Of a stretch of DNA of 7,389 bases, positions 5,683 to 7,389 are shown in pieces. This stretch comes from Bacillota bacterium (GTDB taxonomy: Bacteria > Bacillota > Clostridia > Saccharofermentanales > Fastidiosipilaceae): the NCBI GenBank assembly GCA_023442635.1, contig JAEZYR010000124.1, forward strand, positions 1-7,389, read 5' to 3'. Numbering within the stretch: position 1 is the stretch's first letter; the number at the start of each line of letters is the position of its first letter. A program made the translations under genes and the position numbers. The notes beneath the pieces are model-generated. The model searched no databases. It worked only from the letters and a program-made list of their open reading frames with translations, and was not told where the DNA came from.

Positions 5683-6771
5683 ATGCTTAGACGGACTCCT
5701 TTGTACGAAGAACATGTGGCCCTGGGCGCCAGTATGCAGGGTTTTGCTGGCTACGAAATGCCGATACAGTACCCGACAGGTATCGCGGCAGAACACCTGG
5801 CGGTGAGACAGAAGGCAGGCCTGTTTGATGTGTCGCACATGGGCGAGTTCATCTTGGAAGGACCGACGGCTAGGCAGGATCTAGACAGGATTTTAACCAA
5901 CCGCTACAGCACTCTTAAGACGGGGCGCGTTCGCTACAGCCCCATGTGCCTTGAGACTGGCGGTTGTGTGGATGACTTGCTCGTCTATGCCTTGGATGAA
6001 GCGCGCTTTATGTTGGTTGTGAACGCCTCTAACCGCGAGAAGGACTGGCTGCATTTGCAGAAGTACCTGAGCCCAGAAACAAAGGCGGAGGACATTTCGG
6101 ATCAAACGGCCTTGATCGCCCTGCAAGGACCCAAAAGCCAAGAGATTTTGTCCCGTCTCGTATCTGAGGCCGAGCTCCCTCAGGTCTACTACAGTTTTGT
6201 GGATGAGCTGGAGATAGCAGGTGTTTCATGCCTCGTTTCACGCACAGGCTATACAGGTGAGTGGGGCTACGAGATCTACCACCCAGCCAAGGACGCTGTG
6301 ACGCTCTGGCGCGCCTTGCTTGCAGCAGGTGGTGAGGATCTGTTGCCAGCTGGTCTGGGGGCTAGAGATACGCTGCGCCTTGAGGCTGCTATGCCGCTTT
6401 ATGGCCACGAGATGGATGAGCAGATAGACCCCCTGACAGCAGGCCTGGCCTTTGCCGTCAAAATGGACAAAGAAGACTTTATCGGGCGAGAGGCACTCGA
6501 AAAGGTCTTGCCTTTGGAGAAGACAAGAGTAGGCCTCAAGGTGAGAGGGCGCGGTATTGTCCGCGAAGGCATGCCGATCCTAGATGCCGAAGGTCAGAAG
6601 ATCGGGCAGACCAGTTCAGGCAGCTTTTCTCCCTCGCTCGAGGTCGGCATTGCGATGGGCTATGTTCCTGTAGCGTACGCAGTCTTGGGTAGCGAACTCA
6701 AGGTAGAAGTGCGAGGCCGCCAGGTAGCGGTCGAAGTCGTCGGGCTGCCCTTTGTTCAGAGTGCTAAGTAA
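5683..6771 (+). CDS. gcvT: Glycine cleavage system T-protein (aminomethyltransferase)
   Basis: This 362-residue cytoplasmic enzyme takes the aminomethyl group carried on lipoylated H-protein, releases ammonia and passes the methylene unit to tetrahydrofolate, giving 5,10-methylene-THF. It is full length for GcvT. Landmarks are the N-terminal RTPLYEEHVALGA (4-16), GLFDVSHMGE (46-55), the catalytic-region acidic pair GGCVDDLLVY (Asp97-Asp98), RTGYTGE (187-193), the folate-site motif GLGARDTLRLE (224-234) and a C-terminal beta-barrel domain (about 280-355). Small departures from the usual sequence are GYEMP for GWEMP at 23-27 and Trp194 where GED is common; neither hits the catalytic Asp. ATG 5683 follows GGAGGT (5669-5674) by 8 nt. 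It is the first gene of the gcv operon, with gcvH 94 nt downstream. Confidence 0.96.
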   Translation: MLRRTPLYEEHVALGASMQGFAGYEMPIQYPTGIAAEHLAVRQKAGLFDVSHMGEFILEGPTARQDLDRILTNRYSTLKTGRVRYSPMCLETGGCVDDLLVYALDEARFMLVVNASNREKDWLHLQKYLSPETKAEDISDQTALIALQGPKSQEILSRLVSEAELPQVYYSFVDELEIAGVSCLVSRTGYTGEWGYEIYHPAKDAVTLWRALLAAGGEDLLPAGLGARDTLRLEAAMPLYGHEMDEQIDPLTAGLAFAVKMDKEDFIGREALEKVLPLEKTRVGLKVRGRGIVREGMPILDAEGQKIGQTSSGSFSPSLEVGIAMGYVPVAYAVLGSELKVEVRGRQVAVEVVGLPFVQSAK

Positions 6772-6850
6772 AATGCGCAAGGCACAAGTTGACTGCTTTT
6801 ATCTTCGCCGTACTGATAAGATATAAAACACGCTACGATACAGCTTGCTC

Positions 6851-6858
6851 AAAAGGAG
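6851..6858 (+). promoter_or_regulatory. Ribosome binding site that fixes the gcvH start at ATG 6866
   Basis: AAAAGGAG lies 7 nt before ATG 6866. An in-frame TTG at 6845 would add seven residues (MLKRRNT) with no homology to GcvH and would place this site inside the gene, so ATG 6866 is the start. Confidence 0.85.
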
Positions 6859-6865
6859 AAATACC

Positions 6866-7231
6866 ATGGCAGAACGTCTCTATACGCGCTCACATGAGTG
6901 GATTGAATTTCTAGACGAAGACCGCGCTCGCATCGGTTTGACCCCCTATGCCGCCGAGCAGATGGGTGCTTTGGTCTTTGTGAATTTGCCAGAAGAGGGC
7001 GATGAGCTCGTGGCAGGTGAAGCCCTGGGCGATGCGGAGTCCATCAAAGCCGTCAGCGACATTGTCAGCCCTGTTACGGCGACTGTTTCGGCCGTCAACG
7101 AAGAGCTGCTCGACCAGCCAGCTTTGATCAACCAAGACCCCGAGGCCGCCTGGTTGGTCGAAGTTCATGAGATTCAGGATCGCGATGAGCTGTTGAGTGA
7201 GGCTGAGTACCGGAGCCTCTGCGAGGCCTAA
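6866..7231 (+). CDS. gcvH: Glycine cleavage system H-protein (lipoyl carrier)
   Basis: This 121-residue shuttle protein carries a lipoyl group that picks up the aminomethyl moiety from the P-protein, presents it to the T-protein and is reoxidised by the L-protein. The fold is a barrel-sandwich hybrid. Family motifs are YTRSHEWIEF (6-15), the GLTPYAAEQMGALVFVNLPEEGD stretch (in residues 24-46), the lipoylation site ESIKAVSDI (58-66) with Lys61 as acceptor, SPVTATVSAVNEEL (68-81) and DPEAAWLVEV (91-100). Lys61 is the only lysine in the protein. The protein is strongly acidic, as usual for GcvH. It sits between gcvT and gcvPA and is separated from gcvPA by a terminator-like hairpin. No lipoate ligase or gcvL is visible in the window. 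Confidence 0.96.
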   Translation: MAERLYTRSHEWIEFLDEDRARIGLTPYAAEQMGALVFVNLPEEGDELVAGEALGDAESIKAVSDIVSPVTATVSAVNEELLDQPALINQDPEAAWLVEVHEIQDRDELLSEAEYRSLCEA

Positions 7232-7244
7232 GAACCTGGATGCT

Positions 7245-7274
7245 TGGCTCGGACATTTGCTCCGAGCCATTTTT
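7245..7274 (+). terminator. Terminator-like hairpin between gcvH and gcvPA
   Basis: TGGCTCGGA (7245-7253) and TCCGAGCCA (7261-7269) form a perfect 9-bp stem with a 7-nt loop, followed by five T (7270-7274). This meets the usual criteria for an intrinsic terminator, although the gcvPA ribosome site begins only about 10 nt later. It probably gives partial termination, making more gcvTH than gcvPA message, or protects the 3' end of a gcvTH transcript. Confidence 0.8.
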
Positions 7275-7300
7275 ATGTAACCCAAAAGGAGCAACTCGAG

Positions 7301-7389
7301 ATGGGATCTTACCTTCCTTCAACGCCAGAAGAGCGACAGCGACTTTTGGCTGAGATCGGCGTCAAAGACAGCCTAGAACTCTATGCTGA
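7301..7389 (+). CDS. gcvPA: Glycine dehydrogenase (decarboxylating) subunit 1, N-terminus, partial
   Basis: ATG 7301 follows AAAAGGAG (7284-7291) by 9 nt and opens a frame that runs off the right edge after 29 codons. The visible start, MGSYLPSTPEERQRLLAEIG, followed by VKDSLELYA, matches the N-terminus of the split P-protein's first subunit (typically Y-P-S-T-EEER..ML..IG). The P-protein is the PLP enzyme that decarboxylates glycine and loads the aminomethyl group onto lipoyl-GcvH. Its place after gcvT-gcvH is the usual operon order; gcvPB is expected next, outside the window. A full-length fused GcvP cannot be excluded from 29 residues, but the motif favours the split form. Confidence 0.88.
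   Translation, partial: MGSYLPSTPEERQRLLAEIGVKDSLELYA

Noticed and set aside
6772..6865. Internal promoter or attenuator between gcvT and gcvH
   Set aside because: TTGACT (6789-6794) has no acceptable -10 at 16-18 bp; the TATAAA at 6822-6827 is 27 bp away. The TATCTT/AAGATA stem (6800-6823) is weak with a 12-nt loop and no U run.
1..7389. A previously undescribed multi-gene system, mobile element, CRISPR array or RNA gene
   Set aside because: All coding space is taken by well-known families with intact motifs in conventional operons. No repeats, transposase, integrase, tRNA-like or structured RNA regions were seen, so no such claim is supported.

Overview
The window looks like an ordinary chromosomal stretch from an anaerobic, Gram-positive-type bacterium, most likely Bacillota (Clostridia in the broad sense). 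The grounds are strong AGGAGG-like ribosome binding sites before nearly every gene, short hairpin-plus-U-run terminators, a stand-alone BioY biotin transporter subunit, a Firmicute-style LacZ, and a glycine cleavage operon ordered gcvT-gcvH-gcvPA with what looks like a split P-protein. Genus cannot be named from the sequence alone. Base composition and gene style look uniform, and there is no mobile element, tRNA, rRNA, CRISPR array or phage gene.

Layout from left to right. (1) Positions 1-1105 are the end of an oligopeptide/dipeptide-type ABC transporter operon: the last codons of an upstream gene (by position probably the OppD/DppD ATPase) overlap by ATGA with a complete OppF/DppF ATPase, followed by a clear intrinsic terminator. 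(2) Positions 1200-1919 form a single-gene bioY unit with its own sigma-70-type promoter (TTGACA, 17 bp, TCTAAT), a BirA-like palindrome lying over the -35 box, a good ribosome binding site and a terminator. (3) Positions 2091-5432 on the minus strand are a large family GH2 beta-galactosidase (lacZ), convergent with bioY and divergent from gcvT. Its best start is a GTG placed 8 nt behind a perfect AGGAGGT, not the upstream ATG codons. (4) Positions 5683-7389 carry gcvT, gcvH and the start of gcvPA, with a strong hairpin-terminator between gcvH and gcvPA.

Functionally the four units are separate: peptide or oligosaccharide uptake, biotin uptake, lactose/galactoside hydrolysis, and glycine cleavage (T-, H- and P-proteins passing the one-carbon unit to tetrahydrofolate). 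I see no evidence for a new multi-gene system. The points most worth a second look are regulatory: the compact BirA-like operator on bioY, the terminator inside the gcv operon, and the lacZ start. Smaller protein-level oddities are a Thr where I recall a biotin-contacting Lys in BioY, the lone lysine of GcvH, and the Ala-rich linker and basic tail of LacZ.
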